Shown: positions 37,701 through 49,629 of the stretch, piece after piece
How positions within the stretch are numbered: position 1 is the stretch's first letter
Layout: the number at the start of each line of letters is the position of its first letter
Source of the DNA: Plantago elongata
Taxonomy: Eukaryota; Streptophyta; Magnoliopsida; Lamiales; Plantaginaceae
DNA length: 64,000 nt
Assembly: GCA_036897095.1 (NCBI GenBank)
Contig: JAYMSP010000212.1
Coordinates: 1 to 64,000, forward strand
Direction of reading: 5' to 3'
Translations under genes and position numbers: made by a program
The notes under the pieces: model-generated
What the model saw: the letters and a program-made list of their open reading frames with translations, nothing else
What the model was told of the DNA's origin: nothing
Database searches by the model: none

Positions 37701-40700
37701 ATAGCTTCTTCAAGAGCAAGGATCCTGGCATGAGCGCACACTTCTCGCTTGTGACCTAAATCACAGGTGGTTTCATGTTGCAATACCCTCCAACTTCTTA
37801 ATCGGTAGAAGAATGATCCTGCAGCCAGCTCTTCATTTCTCAAACGATCCCTCAACTTCATAACGTCAGCTCGGGGAAGCACAAAGTTCCCTGCCCTATC
37901 CCGTGCAATTGTAGGATCTCCAACCAAAAGCGCAGCAGAACTAGCTGACCTTTGAGGAGCAGAGTATGTCCCAGATAGAGCATTTCTCGTCTGCATAGAA
38001 CATCCTTGAGCTTTATAGATCCCAGAAAGCACAAGGTTGACAAACCAAACACTCCACATTCCAGAATGAAATAAAGCAGCAAAAGCATAAGTATAGAGAA
38101 GCAATAATCTTTGTTTGCTATTTGATCCAGTATTGCAGCAAACGCATCTTCTCAAATACCCAAGTGGAACTCTATCCAAGACGTATTTTCCTTGCAATTA
38201 TCAATACTTAACAAGCTAATAGAATAACACAAGTTGTTATTCTGAGAGTACCAAACTACAATAACTTTTCGGAATAGAAATCAGCATAGCAGAATACCCT
38301 TGTTTTGACATTATTTCTTTTTTCCCCCTCAACTTTCCAAATTCTTTTACCAGAAGGAAGAAAAGCCTTCTTCAAAGCAAAGTGTAGACTATGAAATAAG
38401 GGCACCATAAGTTTCCACGAGTCAATTAAATAGCGGCAAATATTCATGCTAAGTTTCACAAATTATTATGAAAGGATAAACACTATAATATGTACTGCAG
38501 TCAACTTGGAAACTTGCATCAAGAGAAGATGTGAAGATTAAAACTTTCACCAGCAAATCCAATGGTCTCACCTTGGTAGCTGATCTGGCAATAGCCTGTA
38601 CTACAGTTTCCTTACTAAGGAAGTGAACAGCATCTTCCACCATCTAAGAATGCAAATATGCTACAGCGTCAGAAGGGAGCAACATTTGCATAGAAAACAG
38701 ATGAAAATAAATTTGTAGCTGAGGTAGAATCAAGCTCTCTTTAGCCTTAACTAGAGAATAAGTATTTGCATGTTTATATGCTAAAGCATTTTATAGAGTA
38801 AATGAGTATTTGGTAAAACCTCAAGTGTCAAACACGAACGCGACACCGCGAATCCAAAAGCCACGACAAGTGTAACAGCTGACACAGAAGCACCAGCAAA
38901 GGGTGGGTAGATTTGTAAACTGGCAACAACACCCCAGCCTTCTGTTGCCAATGCAATCCCATAAAGCATCAGAAATGCAGCACTGAGCAGAAGATTCAAG
39001 ACTGGATGTGGTTAGCATGCTGCATTTTAAACAATAAAGAAAATTTCCCTAAAAGAGCAGAACCTCTGAAGAGGAGTATCTGATGGTGTAATATTTCACA
39101 AACCTGACATTTTTTCCACAATCTGCATGAGCATCATACACATATACAGGCAATACCCTTGGTGAATAAACCACAATTGGAGGAGAAAGAAGCACCTGAA
39201 GTTGTAAGATAATCATATGAGACAAGATTATATTGCACTAATGTTTACCATCTCAAAATCAGAAGAGTATATTTACCGATAGAGCCCTTCCAGCTAACAG
39301 GAAAAGAAAAGAGAAATAACCAACAGATGCACCTACAAAAGATTTATCTGGAAATACAAATAACCTCACATAAGTATCATAATTTTGTTCAGAGAGCCAT
39401 AAGCATGAATGAGAACTACAAAACCTCAGAAGTAAGTTTTCACCTTCAAACCAGCCAACAAAGAATGCTGCCAAAGCCAAAAGAAACGCGAGAAAACAGA
39501 CAAATAACATCTGAAATCTAGTCAAGTAAAAATTGTTTGAGGCCCAGTAGTGAACAACACCAATGCCCAAAACCAGCAGGAGGACAACTAAAAGGAATGC
39601 AGCACCAATCTGTAATACAAGATAGAATCATGTCATATAACAGTTGCAACAAAGATAAATAAATAAATACAACGACAAATCAAAACTCACCGTCCAGGGT
39701 TCAATTATAACTGTAACTGTTGATATTGCACCTACCAAAAGAACAAGACCAAAAATTATGAATATATGAGCACCACGAGAAAGCTTCCAATTATCATCTT
39801 TCCTGCAATAATGTTTTTACACTGTCAGTCCAGATCACTCTTAATTCCTAAATATTATCCTGTCAACAATCCGTCACAAACATATAAGTTTAAGAACCCT
39901 AAATCAGGGGGTGCAACTATATAGACCACATACCATTTCAGCAAACCGGTACAAAGTGACAATAATGCAGGTATGCAGATCAATGGGAGCAGAGCAGCAA
40001 GAAAGTCGGCCTTCATCAGGACCTCATCACCTCTTGAACTCACGACCTTTATATATGATGTCCCACAAAATGACACTAGTATAGCTACAAAAAGGTTTTC
40101 AAAAATATAAAAAAAGATGATATCAACAGTACAGCAACATAACTGATATACCAAATTAACAACACTTGGAAGTATGGGGTGACTATGATTGAAAGATAAT
40201 AAATGATGCTTCACCTGCAAATAATCCAATACAAACAGCAGATGACAGAGAAAATCGATAAGTTGCAAACCACGACACTATGGGCAGTACACCAGTAACT
40301 ATTAAAGCGATTGCAGAAGCCATTGCCCAGCCCAGATACAAGGATGATACATAAGGAGATGATACAGTATTCGGATCACCACTCAACCCTCTGTAGCTTA
40401 AATCGTCTAAAGGCTTGGCCGATATGATTCCCCCGAGAGCTAGTAAAGATCCAGCAAACAAGGACATGCAGATAAAAAGAACAACACCCTGGAAGACAGC
40501 ACAATAGTTTAAGCAGTTAGAGAAGAAAAGGCTGAATCAAGAACATAAATCCCATCATAACAATTGCAAATAAAGTAACATTTTCACGTAATTAAGCCAT
40601 ACCAACTGCATATACTATTTCAGGACCTGGAAACAGCTTATTTACAATATATGTGCACCCCCTCTACTCCAACAAAGGGGGGTGCCAATTAACTCATGTG

Positions 40701-43700
40701 GTTCGCCATTATAGCTACCAATAGCTTGTAGAACTACAAACAACTCATCATGACATTGTTAGGTAACTGTTGTTCTAGGCGTATACAGCTGGCACATATG
40801 ATTATATCCAATCCTCCTCAGGAGCCTAGTTTCATTGCAAAATCACAATACAGAAGAATTACAGCAGCAGAGAAGTTCACGATTAACACCACAAGAAAAC
40901 ATGGTGCAAAAACTCAAGTGAATCAATCTTTCCAGTTTCCATCACTTTTGCTACTCCCAAAGCCTCACTTTAGGTTTTACTTCTAATAAGATAGAGTTGA
41001 AATTTATAATCCATTATCACCCGCCTCGAATGTGTAATCAACTCTAGGCAACAACTGAAAACAATCACAAAGAAAATGGACAAGATAGGATATCATTTGT
41101 ACAAATAAGGCATGTCAGCTGATCAAGTAAGCAGTTCCACCATCCCAAAATGATAGGGACATTTGACTATGCACACATTAAATTTGGTCAAATATTACTC
41201 AATGGACTGCTTCACCCATATAAATAAGCATTGGTTTCTGTACTTATACGTATATGATCATTAATATCCTTAATTAAGTAGGGGTAAGTATGTAAAAATA
41301 TGTAATGAACTTCAAAACATAGAAATGCCCCTATATTTTGGGACTGACAGTAAAGCAATCCATCCCTATCATTTTGGGAAGGAGGAAGTATGTTGCAATC
41401 TACAGGTAACCCAGTAAAATGGATGATAAACAAGCAACTGCATAAGGAAGAAAATTCAGAGGCTATACCTCCCTTTGGAAAATTGCACGAGTTCCAGGAT
41501 GATTAGCATTACCCCCACCAGAAACCCAAAACTGGTAACCATTGCGAACCCATACAGGGATGCCAACGGACAGGCATGCCACCATTAGAGGCACTGTCAA
41601 AGACAAACCGAGAAGAACAGACGACTTGCTACAAAAACATTGCGAACGAATTTAAACGAAAGTATATTCCATAACAACTTATATGATGAACATTTACTTA
41701 AAGATGTCAATGCATTATTACAGATACTGTACCTCAAGAAGGAAAGCAACAGTCCAACAGAAGTACTGACTAACCACGCAACAAAGCCATACTGCAGGAC
41801 AGATATTGTGTGTCAAGCCAAAAAAAAAATTCCAGGACAGCATTAATAGATGCAAACAAACTACAATCAAAAGTTTAGTAATCAATTAAATAGATCTAAA
41901 GTTAAGAGCACAATATTACTGTGTTTTTATTTTTTACTTTATTGCTCGAAGAAGTACTATGGTAGCAAGGCAATGCATGTAATGTAAGAAAAATTAGCTT
42001 CTGTTATTTGCACAAGGCAAGACGAGAATGAAGGAAACATATCGTTTAAATTTCAAGTATTTCAACTGAAGAAGAGCAATGTATGACTACTAACTTAAAG
42101 ACATTCCTCATAGATAGATTAATCATATTGATTTATGAATATCATTTAAATTATAAGACTGATTTTCAACCTGTGACATGATCAAGAGAAAATCATTTAT
42201 ACGTTATATTATTTGGGCGTGTCTACCGTAGAGTTTTACCTTCCTGTGCTTGGATGTCATAGATAATTCTTCAGATTGAAGTGTTCGGAGAAAAGCCATT
42301 ATTGACCAGACAACAGGAGACAATAGCAGCATGGCTATGCCAAACTCAAACTGCCAATAAAGAACACAAACATGTCATGAGGTCTATATAGGATACGAAA
42401 GTTTGCATATATGATGAAAAATGGCCTAGACAGCTTGCAGTATAAAATGAATCATTAATGCTGACTTACCTGTTGGTGATTGGAATTTATAAGATTTATT
42501 GTGTTCGGGCGAAATATGCCAACAATGGTGGTCTCAATGCTAAAGACAAAACTAAATAGAAGCCATGATCGCTCTGGGGTGCCAGATATATAGTGCAAGA
42601 GTAGTCTAGACAAATGGAGCCATTTCTCCAGCCCATGCAGTCTAAGTTCTTCCGAAAATGATATTTGATTAGGCAGCACATTTTCAATGGTGTTGGAAAC
42701 AGTTAAAGTAGTATTGTCACGGTGATCTCTATCAGCATCCAGACTACTTCGTTGCAATAGCGCAAGGATCATTGGATCCAACCCATTCTCCTTCAGCATG
42801 ACAGCAAAATTAGGATCCAGTCCTTTGTCTTGCAGTAAATTGGTAAGTTCAAGCTCACCATGCCTCGATTTCCTCTTCAACATCGATGTAAACCTCGGAT
42901 CATTCAACTTTTCCTGGAATGCAAGTGCCAAATTCAAGTCCAGTACCTGATTTACAGAATTAGATGCACTTGAATCACAGCCCTGGCTTTCCATGCCACT
43001 ACTTGAACAAGCCACCAAAGAGCTAGTTGGTTCAAAACCTTTATCAGTGTATGATGGCCCAACTTCAGTTTCTTGAACTACAGAACGACAGGAACTACTT
43101 CGTAAAGCAAAACTTGGCCTTCCACTATCCATGCTCTTATCGCTTTGAATCCCTTCAACATTATTCCAACTATTAATATCACCAGTACACGGCACTGTTC
43201 CATTGTTGAGGTGACCAGCTTCAGCACTACTACTACGCTTTACACTTGAGCCACAACCATCAGACGAGCTGGATGAGCAATTTTGCTCCCTTTTACGAAA
43301 CCCTTCTCTGAGCCGAATTACTGTGCTCTCTAGGGCCTCTCTTCTAGCAGCAGATGGATTAGTTATGGATAAATGACGAGAAACTGCAGCACCAAGCAGC
43401 ACAGACGCCACAATTGCATAGCTTATACAGTGACCTATATACCTGTTAAAAACAAGATTTCACTGGATTAAGTTGCTAGATGTTTACTTGTGCAAGAAAG
43501 CCACAAGGGTAGAACAAACCAGTAATGGACTCCAAAACATATCAGGAAGACACGAGATGCCCCAGCAACGAGAAGTGCAGCAACTCGACTTTTAAGAAGC
43601 TTAAACCCATACAGGCATGTTCCCACATTCCAATCTGGCAGAAAATGAAAATCGAGATTACACGATAAGCTACAAGCAATTACAAAAGTGCATCTGCGTA

Positions 43701-46700
43701 ATGCATAAAATAGATTAATCCACTAATCTGCAGTGCATATATACCAAGAATAATAACAGCGGCGGACGTAATTGCTCCAAGCCAATGTGATTCTTTGGCA
43801 GTCAGGCCATATAATATTGCATATACAAGTAGAACTGCAAGGGAACCAGAATACAGAAGTCCAAGATGCAAAGCTCTGCAGTGTGCAAGTGAAAGAACAT
43901 TAAAACAATAAAGCTATTACAGAACTGTGATAAACATTTAATCATGCCCTGCACACAAAGTGAGACAGCCACCGGATAGAGTATCAACTGGAAAAAATAA
44001 CATTAAAAGAATTTACATTCGCTGGGTTCATTCTATTTTTATTCTAACACAGTAAACTTGCCTTTTAGATTGTCGAGGGTATAACTCATTGGGATCAGGT
44101 GGTTCAGGTAAGCAAGCCACAGGACCCACTTCAATACAATCTGAGTAAGCAAATTTATATGCCCTTCTCACATATTCATCAATGTCCATGCCATTTCCTG
44201 CAAGTTTAGTATTGGGAGGATTACCGGAATAAGTATATATGTATCGAAATAAGAGTGCTCTTTTGACAAGTTTTATGACCAGATAAATAAATGATCAGCT
44301 CACCATTGAAAACCATCCTGCAAATAAAGAGCATGTTGATTGCTAGAGCAATTGCTGACACGCCAAAGAAAAATCCTGAAGGTGAATACCGCTCAGATGC
44401 CTTTGCACCCGCTGTAACATACACTGCACAGAGTTCATATGCACAAAGCAACCCAACAGCAAGAAGAAGAAGAACAGCAACAGCCCCTGGAACAATATTT
44501 TGTGAGTGTTACATAGACTGGTACAAGATGGATAATGGGCCAAATTAGCGACAGAGGGGGAAGTGAACTAATTCAAGTAAAAAGTTAAAATAGATGGAAC
44601 CCAGAAATAGCAATAGGCAGTAGCCTTGGGCAGCCTAAACAACCACATGGTCAAGCAACAGTAAAGTATGTCCAGGTGAACAATATTGAGAATATTGAAA
44701 AGATAACTGAAAGTGCAAACTAAAGACTCGAGCAAAAAGATTCTCAGCAGGTAACAGCACATCAAATTAAACACAAAACTACACCATATATCAGAAACAT
44801 CAATAGTTACATCTACGACTTGTCCAAACTTATGTTTTTTACAGGATCCATGGTGGGAAAGGTTACAATTAAGAAAAAAAGATATATTTCTAATTGCAGC
44901 TAATACATCTCTGGTACCAAGTGTAATTCAAATTGAAAGGTCAGTACGTAACAAGAAGAGGAAACTGAATTATTATTAAAATTGAAGTGGCACCACGAGA
45001 ACTACAGAACAGAGCAATTTCTGCATAATATAAACATAAATACTCCCTCCGTGAAAAACAGTTGTCACATTGCTTTTGATCACCAAAAATAAGGAATGTG
45101 GTATAATATGGAGATATAATACAAGTGGGGTAGGTTGTTGTGATAAAGAATGAACTCGAAGTTGATTTTGGATAAAGGATGAATAAATAAGTGATAAAAT
45201 ATGGTAGGTTATGTGTACGAGGGTAATGGATTTCCAGAAATTGAATGAATTGAAATGTAACAACTTTACTTGGACACCCAAAATGGAATGTAACAAACAG
45301 TTTTGGGATGGAGTGTGTGTGTGTGTGTGTGTGTAGCACAGAGTGAGAAAGCATACATTGTGGCATCTCAAACATTGCTTTCTCATACCACCAATATCTG
45401 GAGCTTCTAAAATAACAAGGTCCGCACAAATCGTTACATTGCAATAATATCTAGGGTACATCTTTGATCACATTCATTCTCAAAAGTTTCAGAATCAGCA
45501 AGAAAGGATTATGACATAGGTACATACTTGAGCTTTGCCATTGTGTTCTCCACCAAAGCATTACAGAGTAGAAAGCCAAAAGAAGAGCAACTCCAGCCAT
45601 TATAACAGCCAGACCAATTATATCTCGCCCTAATATCACTATTAACCACCATCCCCATGCAATCAGCACCATGATGGGTGAAACTACAATTAACCATGAA
45701 CAGAGGGAAAGAAGACTGCATATTATCCCCAGTTTACGCCCTTGCAAGATATCTGGCCATTTCCTAGCAAAGATCCAACTGAAAAGGAAAAGAAAGTGAT
45801 GAGATATTCAGAAAAAGAATAGAAATGGGGACAATTTCTTCAATATCCGGGAGTGATGTGCAGTGTCAGAGTAAAGAAATCATATATGTTCGAAATATAT
45901 TAAGATTCAAATTGGAACTATAATAGCCATTGATTTAATAAAGAAAAATTAAAGGAAACAAGAACAGAGAGAAAATAAGAGATGGGCGGGGGGAGAGGCA
46001 AGATGAAGACCAACCAAGTAGTGGAACCAACTATGATGTGTGGCTATAAGGCCTATGAAAGCTCCTCTACCAACAGAGTTCTAATTGCTAACTGATTGTA
46101 AGATTTCTTACAATCAAAGGAAACCTATATATATTGATGTGCGAAGAGTCGAAGACATACATATTGCAAAGCACACAGACTATCCATCTTATGTACAAAG
46201 CATAAAATGAAGGGGTTCGAAGAGAACTAGAGCACCTTACAGTTTCAAGATAAAAAAATGGATATTTAGAATGTAGGAAAGACAACATAACAAGAAGTTG
46301 ACAGATAAACTTCACTGTCAGCATAAACTCCGACATCCTATGGCAAAGGAAGAATTACCATTACACCCGAAAATTAAAATTCTTCCAATCAATTGGTTTG
46401 TTTGACATAAGAATGTTCACTCGTGTGCTCAGTATTAAACTTCACGGAAATCAATGAACACTAAAAACTGATTCATATTGGCATGTCTTTATTACAGTCA
46501 CTAAGTCACTAATAACAAAGGTGTTTGAGAATCAAATTTTAATCACCCTTATGAAAAATATCCGGTTGACGTGAGTGTAAAACTATATGCAACATGTCTT
46601 CAGAATTTTCTAAATGTAAGGCTGAATTGACCAAGCAGGGTGTGGCTTCATTTGATAGAGTTGAAACAGATGCACTGAAGGTAAAGTGCATTTCACTATT

Positions 46701-47651
46701 TCAGTATTAAAGATTCAGCATTATCAGATTGATGAAATGACAACATAAACTTCTTGGAATAGCATGTTAGTGATATAATCTGACAACTGTGAAAGAATCT
46801 ATCATGGTTGAATTTGGTTCATTTTGTGGCCTCTTTCACTGCTAATACTCAACCTGTTCTTCTTTGGCAGAATCCTAACCAAATGAAACCTAGTTTCTTC
46901 TTTTATCCGGCTAGAACTATCACTTATTATGACCTAATGAGGTATCAATAAACTCTGTTCGCATGTTTGAATGGGTCTTATCCCAAGTTCATGATTTATA
47001 ATCCAAACATGAGTAACACTGTCCAAATATTCTAAGATCATAGTCTGGACAAACATTTTCTCATTGAACCGGATTGGAGGGCCTCATTAGGACTCTGTTT
47101 GTTGTAACTAGGTTGCTCAGGCAGAAAGAAAATAACTAGAAATAGAGAAGACAGAGTTCACGAATTATATCAGCTCATACTTCCAATGGAGAAACTTAAA
47201 GAGAATGCAGGGGACATAAATTAAATAATCCATAAGTAAAAGAAAATAGAAACAAAACGATCGAACAAATAGAGGATTTCTGTTCCAGCTCAGTCAGCTG
47301 TGCCATTGTTAAGATAATTCCAAAGAATACAGCTCCAAACAATAAACTGAAGATATAACCAGCTTCCGGCAATTTAACAAGATTATTCTACACGCATTCA
47401 CTATCACACTACTACGCTACGAAGAAATACTAATTAAAGTACACGAATGCTCCTTGACCACAGCAAAATCAAACAGTAGACCGGAAAAAGCACAAATTCA
47501 GGAAGTGAGAGTGGCAGATAGTCGGTCACCTGTAAATTCGCCACGGGCGCCAATTAACCAACCAGAGTATAGCAAAGGAAGCTCCGCCGAGAACAGTTAA
47601 AAGGGTCGCCGGGATTACACATGCCAGCATCAATCCATGGTCCCTTTCCAT
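31800..47651 (-). CDS. DEK1: DEK1 phytocalpain (membrane-anchored calpain-type cysteine protease)
   Basis: Thirty exons join in frame to 2,139 residues, the usual DEK1 length (about 2,150). The start MERDHGLMLACVIP at 47651 matches the conserved DEK1 N terminus. Residues 1-312 and about 600-1090 hold roughly twenty membrane segments; between them lies a Ser-rich loop (about 325-600). Then come a linker with the Glu/Arg-rich EEEVLMQRREEEGRGKERRK stretch, a LamG-like region (about 1379-1600), and the calpain protease core with catalytic Cys1749 (GRLGDCWFLSA), His1907 (VQGHAYS) and Asn1927 (IRNPWAN), followed by a C2-like domain ending SSVTLDAL. In other plants DEK1 acts at the plasma membrane and controls epidermal and aleurone identity, planar division and mechanosensing; autolytic release of the calpain part is known. 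All catalytic residues and frames are intact, so this gene is very probably functional. Confidence 0.97.
33503..34406 (-). other. DEK1: DEK1 catalytic core: Cys and His exons
   Basis: The catalytic Cys codon is TGC at 34389-34391 in GRLGDCWFLSAVAVLTE. The catalytic His codon is CAT at 33521-33523 in GIVQGHAYSILQ. The Asn codon lies in the next exon at 33375-33377 (QIRNPWANEVEWNG). Spacing of 158 residues from Cys to His and 20 from His to Asn fits calpains of this family. Confidence 0.95.
36783..37409 (-). other. DEK1: GC-AG intron 20 of DEK1
   Basis: The donor is GAGAG|GCAAGA and the acceptor TGTCTGCAG. The splice forms a Ser codon (AG|T) and restores the conserved VQES-YIREKEMEEE reading. 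No nearby GT donor gives this frame. The intron interior has two imperfect copies of a GTCCCACGTTGAATAGGTGATAAG-like motif (about 36845-36960), a possible decayed repeat. Confidence 0.75.
41137..41388. mobile_element. MITE in DEK1 intron 10
   Basis: Left arm CATCCCAAAATGATAGGGAC and right arm TCCCTATCATTTTGGGAAGG are inverted repeats; the outer ends (TTCCACC and GGAGGAAG) resemble Stowaway ends and a TA follows on the right. About 250 bp, no coding capacity. It lies in an intron and leaves the splice sites alone. Confidence 0.65.
43876..44061 (-). other. DEK1: GC-AG intron 4 of DEK1
   Basis: The donor is AAAAG|GCAAGT and the acceptor CACTGCAG. The splice gives LYPRQSKRALHLGLLY, which fits the conserved DEK1 sequence. 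The only nearby GT site would put exon 5 out of frame. Confidence 0.8.
45043..45320. mobile_element. Stowaway-like MITE in DEK1 intron 2
   Basis: Begins CTCCCTCCGTGAAAAACAGTTG after TA and ends CAAACAGTTTTGGGATGGAG. The right end runs directly into a (GT)n microsatellite (about 45313-45332), which probably grew from the element's terminal GTGT. No coding capacity; opposite-strand frames here are incidental. Confidence 0.7.
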
Positions 47652-48110
47652 TTCTTCCACTTTCCTTTATCAACTAGAGCTACCCATCACCCGAACTGAG
47701 AAAACACTACAAAATCCATCACAAACAATAAGAGAATGAATAAACAAAAACCTAGAAACAAAAATGAACCGCTTCAATCAGCTCAAATCAAGTTAAAAAC
47801 AGAATCTTTGCAAGTCCAACACAGCCACTTTGACGAACAGTACAAAACTCACCTATTGGAGCTGGAATTGAGGTATATTAGGTAAAAGAAGAGCAAAATG
47901 GTTGTGCCCAGGCAGAAAAGCTAGGGTTTTTTGCCCTGATTAGCAGGTTGAAGACATGGAAAGGCAATAAAAATGAAAACTTTGACTGCGAAAGATGAAG
48001 ATGAGGTATAAAAAACCCTACTTTTTTAGTTTGAGAAAGAAAGAAAGAAAAGAAAGAAAGAGTGAAGAGGAAATCAGAGAGAAGACAAGAGGAAGAATGT
48101 TTAGCTGCAA
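47652..48110 (-). promoter_or_regulatory. DEK1: DEK1 5' leader with a leader intron
   Basis: Upstream of the ATG a leader intron is likely: donor CAATAG|GTGAGT at 47852 and acceptor TTTTCTCAG at 47696, leaving leader exon 47652-47695 next to the coding start. Further upstream (48022-48095) the transcribed strand sense is a long CT-rich run (CTTTCTTTCTTTTCTTTCTTTC and similar), a plant Y-patch-like leader. No clear TATA box is seen beyond it, common for constitutively expressed plant genes. Confidence 0.5.
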
Positions 48111-48299
48111 CAGGGCTCAAGGTAAGAAATGAAAAGAAAAGAAACAAAAAGATTGTTTCTTTTTTTTGGATAATAAACAAATAATCAATTAAAATAAAAA
48201 TAATAATATTAATAAAAGATAATGTAACAGCTGGGAATTTTGTCCTGAGACGATGATTACATGATGATGTCACTTGCTAAAACTAAAATGTGTATTTCA

Positions 48300-48833
48300 C
48301 ATTCAACACTAGTATGTAGTTCAAGTTCATCGTCTTCTTCCCACGCAGTCTTGTGAGAGTGTGGAAATAGATTGCTTATTCAGACATTTCTATGATTTGT
48401 CTTCTTAATAGCATCTTTATTTTATACAAATAATAAATCCCATGGTTTTTTAAGTTAATATTAGTCAGGTTCTTCATGCTAGTTAATTATTCCGATGGTC
48501 AGTTGACTTTAATTAATATCCATTTAGTTCATTTTAATTTAATTATATTTTATGCTATTAGTGTAAATGTAACTTTTCTTTAACTGCGAAAACATATTTC
48601 AAAATAAATAGGTGCAAAAGTCGATCAACATGTCCAGACAATACAAAAGGACAAAAAAAGCTAGCTAAACAATAAGCTATGTTGATGCTGAACAAAAACA
48701 GTAAGGCTTAGGGACTATAAAAACATTTAGCAGTTATGTTCTCTTCATATGCAAACTCAGTTCAGATCCGTTCAGTTAAGCTATGTTTAGTTATATTTTA
48801 TACTACATGTCATACTTCAAATCAGTTTAATTT
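48300..48833. other. Intergenic between DEK1 and the copia fossil
   Basis: AT-rich; no gene or bounded repeat seen. It includes the presumed distal promoter of DEK1. Confidence 0.4.
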
Positions 48834-49577
48834 TGTGAGAATAGACTGCATTATGGGATATGAATATGTGAGAAGAGAATGCAATGTTACAACAATCAGA
48901 TAGACAGTAGGAATAACACTGGGACGTTTATGTGAGTTGGCTGGAATGAATATGTTGTTAGTTACGTGAGTTCACATGGGTCAGGTGATGTGACATTCAC
49001 TGATTGGCTTGTGACACATGATGATATGTGATATGATGAAACATTCACATGGGATTAGAGATGAACGGATATGATCAAAGTAGTTATAATCCAAGGGCTG
49101 CGATATAATATGAGAGGAGAAGGAAACCGTTAGTGTTGCTATGACAGTTGGTATAACGGTTCCTCCAACAGCTGGAGCTTGGATATATAAATAGATCATT
49201 TGTGTCATTGTATCTAATCAGAACATATCAAGAGAACAATGTAGAAGACCAAGCATTGTAGATAGCAGTTGTATTTTCTCTCTTCCCTACATATAAAGCT
49301 TAGATTGACAAATCTGCAACTTGTAGTTTGTGAGGGTTTGTTGTATGATCTTGTAAGGCTTGGTGATCAATAAGAATATCGGGTTAACCCTGTGGATGTA
49401 GGCATTACCGAACCACGTAAATTCCTTTGTTCTTAGGTTGATCGTATTCTGTTTTATGTTATCTTGAGTTTTCTGTTCACCAAGTGTTTGCGTAATTGTC
49501 ACTGAGACTGTTGGTGCAACATTGGTAGTTGATCAGAATCATTCCTTGTTGGTGATTCTATTGGGTCGAACTCAACA
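48834..49577 (+). repeat. Left LTR of the copia fossil
   Basis: 744 bp, TG...CA ends. A TATA box (GGATATATAAATAG) lies near 49183-49196. The primer-binding region TGGCGCCGTCTGTAGGAA begins two bases after the LTR. Confidence 0.85.
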
Positions 49578-49629
49578 AGTGGCGCCGTCTGTAGGAAGGC
49601 GAAGACAAAGGCGATCAACTTAGAAAACG

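Larger units (their letters stand above)
31800..47651 (-). other. DEK1: Exon map of DEK1
   Basis: Coding exons in transcript order: 47651-47530, 45778-45528, 44486-44304, 44197-44062, 43875-43745, 43634-43520, 43442-42470, 42350-42240, 41791-41733, 41628-41469, 40488-40215, 40084-39934, 39802-39691, 39609-39444, 39347-39277, 39195-39104, 38982-38820, 38643-38572, 37990-37613, 37525-37410, 36782-36485, 36376-36057, 35896-35545, 35079-34762, 34686-34582, 34406-34278, 33883-33503, 33416-33279, 32667-32431, 32105-31800. Lengths total 6,420 bases, divisible by three. All introns are GT-AG except the fourth (43876-44061) and twentieth (36783-37409), which are GC-AG. The longest intron is the first (45779-47529), in which I see no element. 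Exon ends were set by splice consensus and frame. Confidence 0.9.

Noticed and set aside
40654-40688. Short GC-rich hairpin GCACCCCC / GGGGGGTGC in DEK1 intron 10
   Set aside because: Small, single and without flanking signals; no function can be supported.
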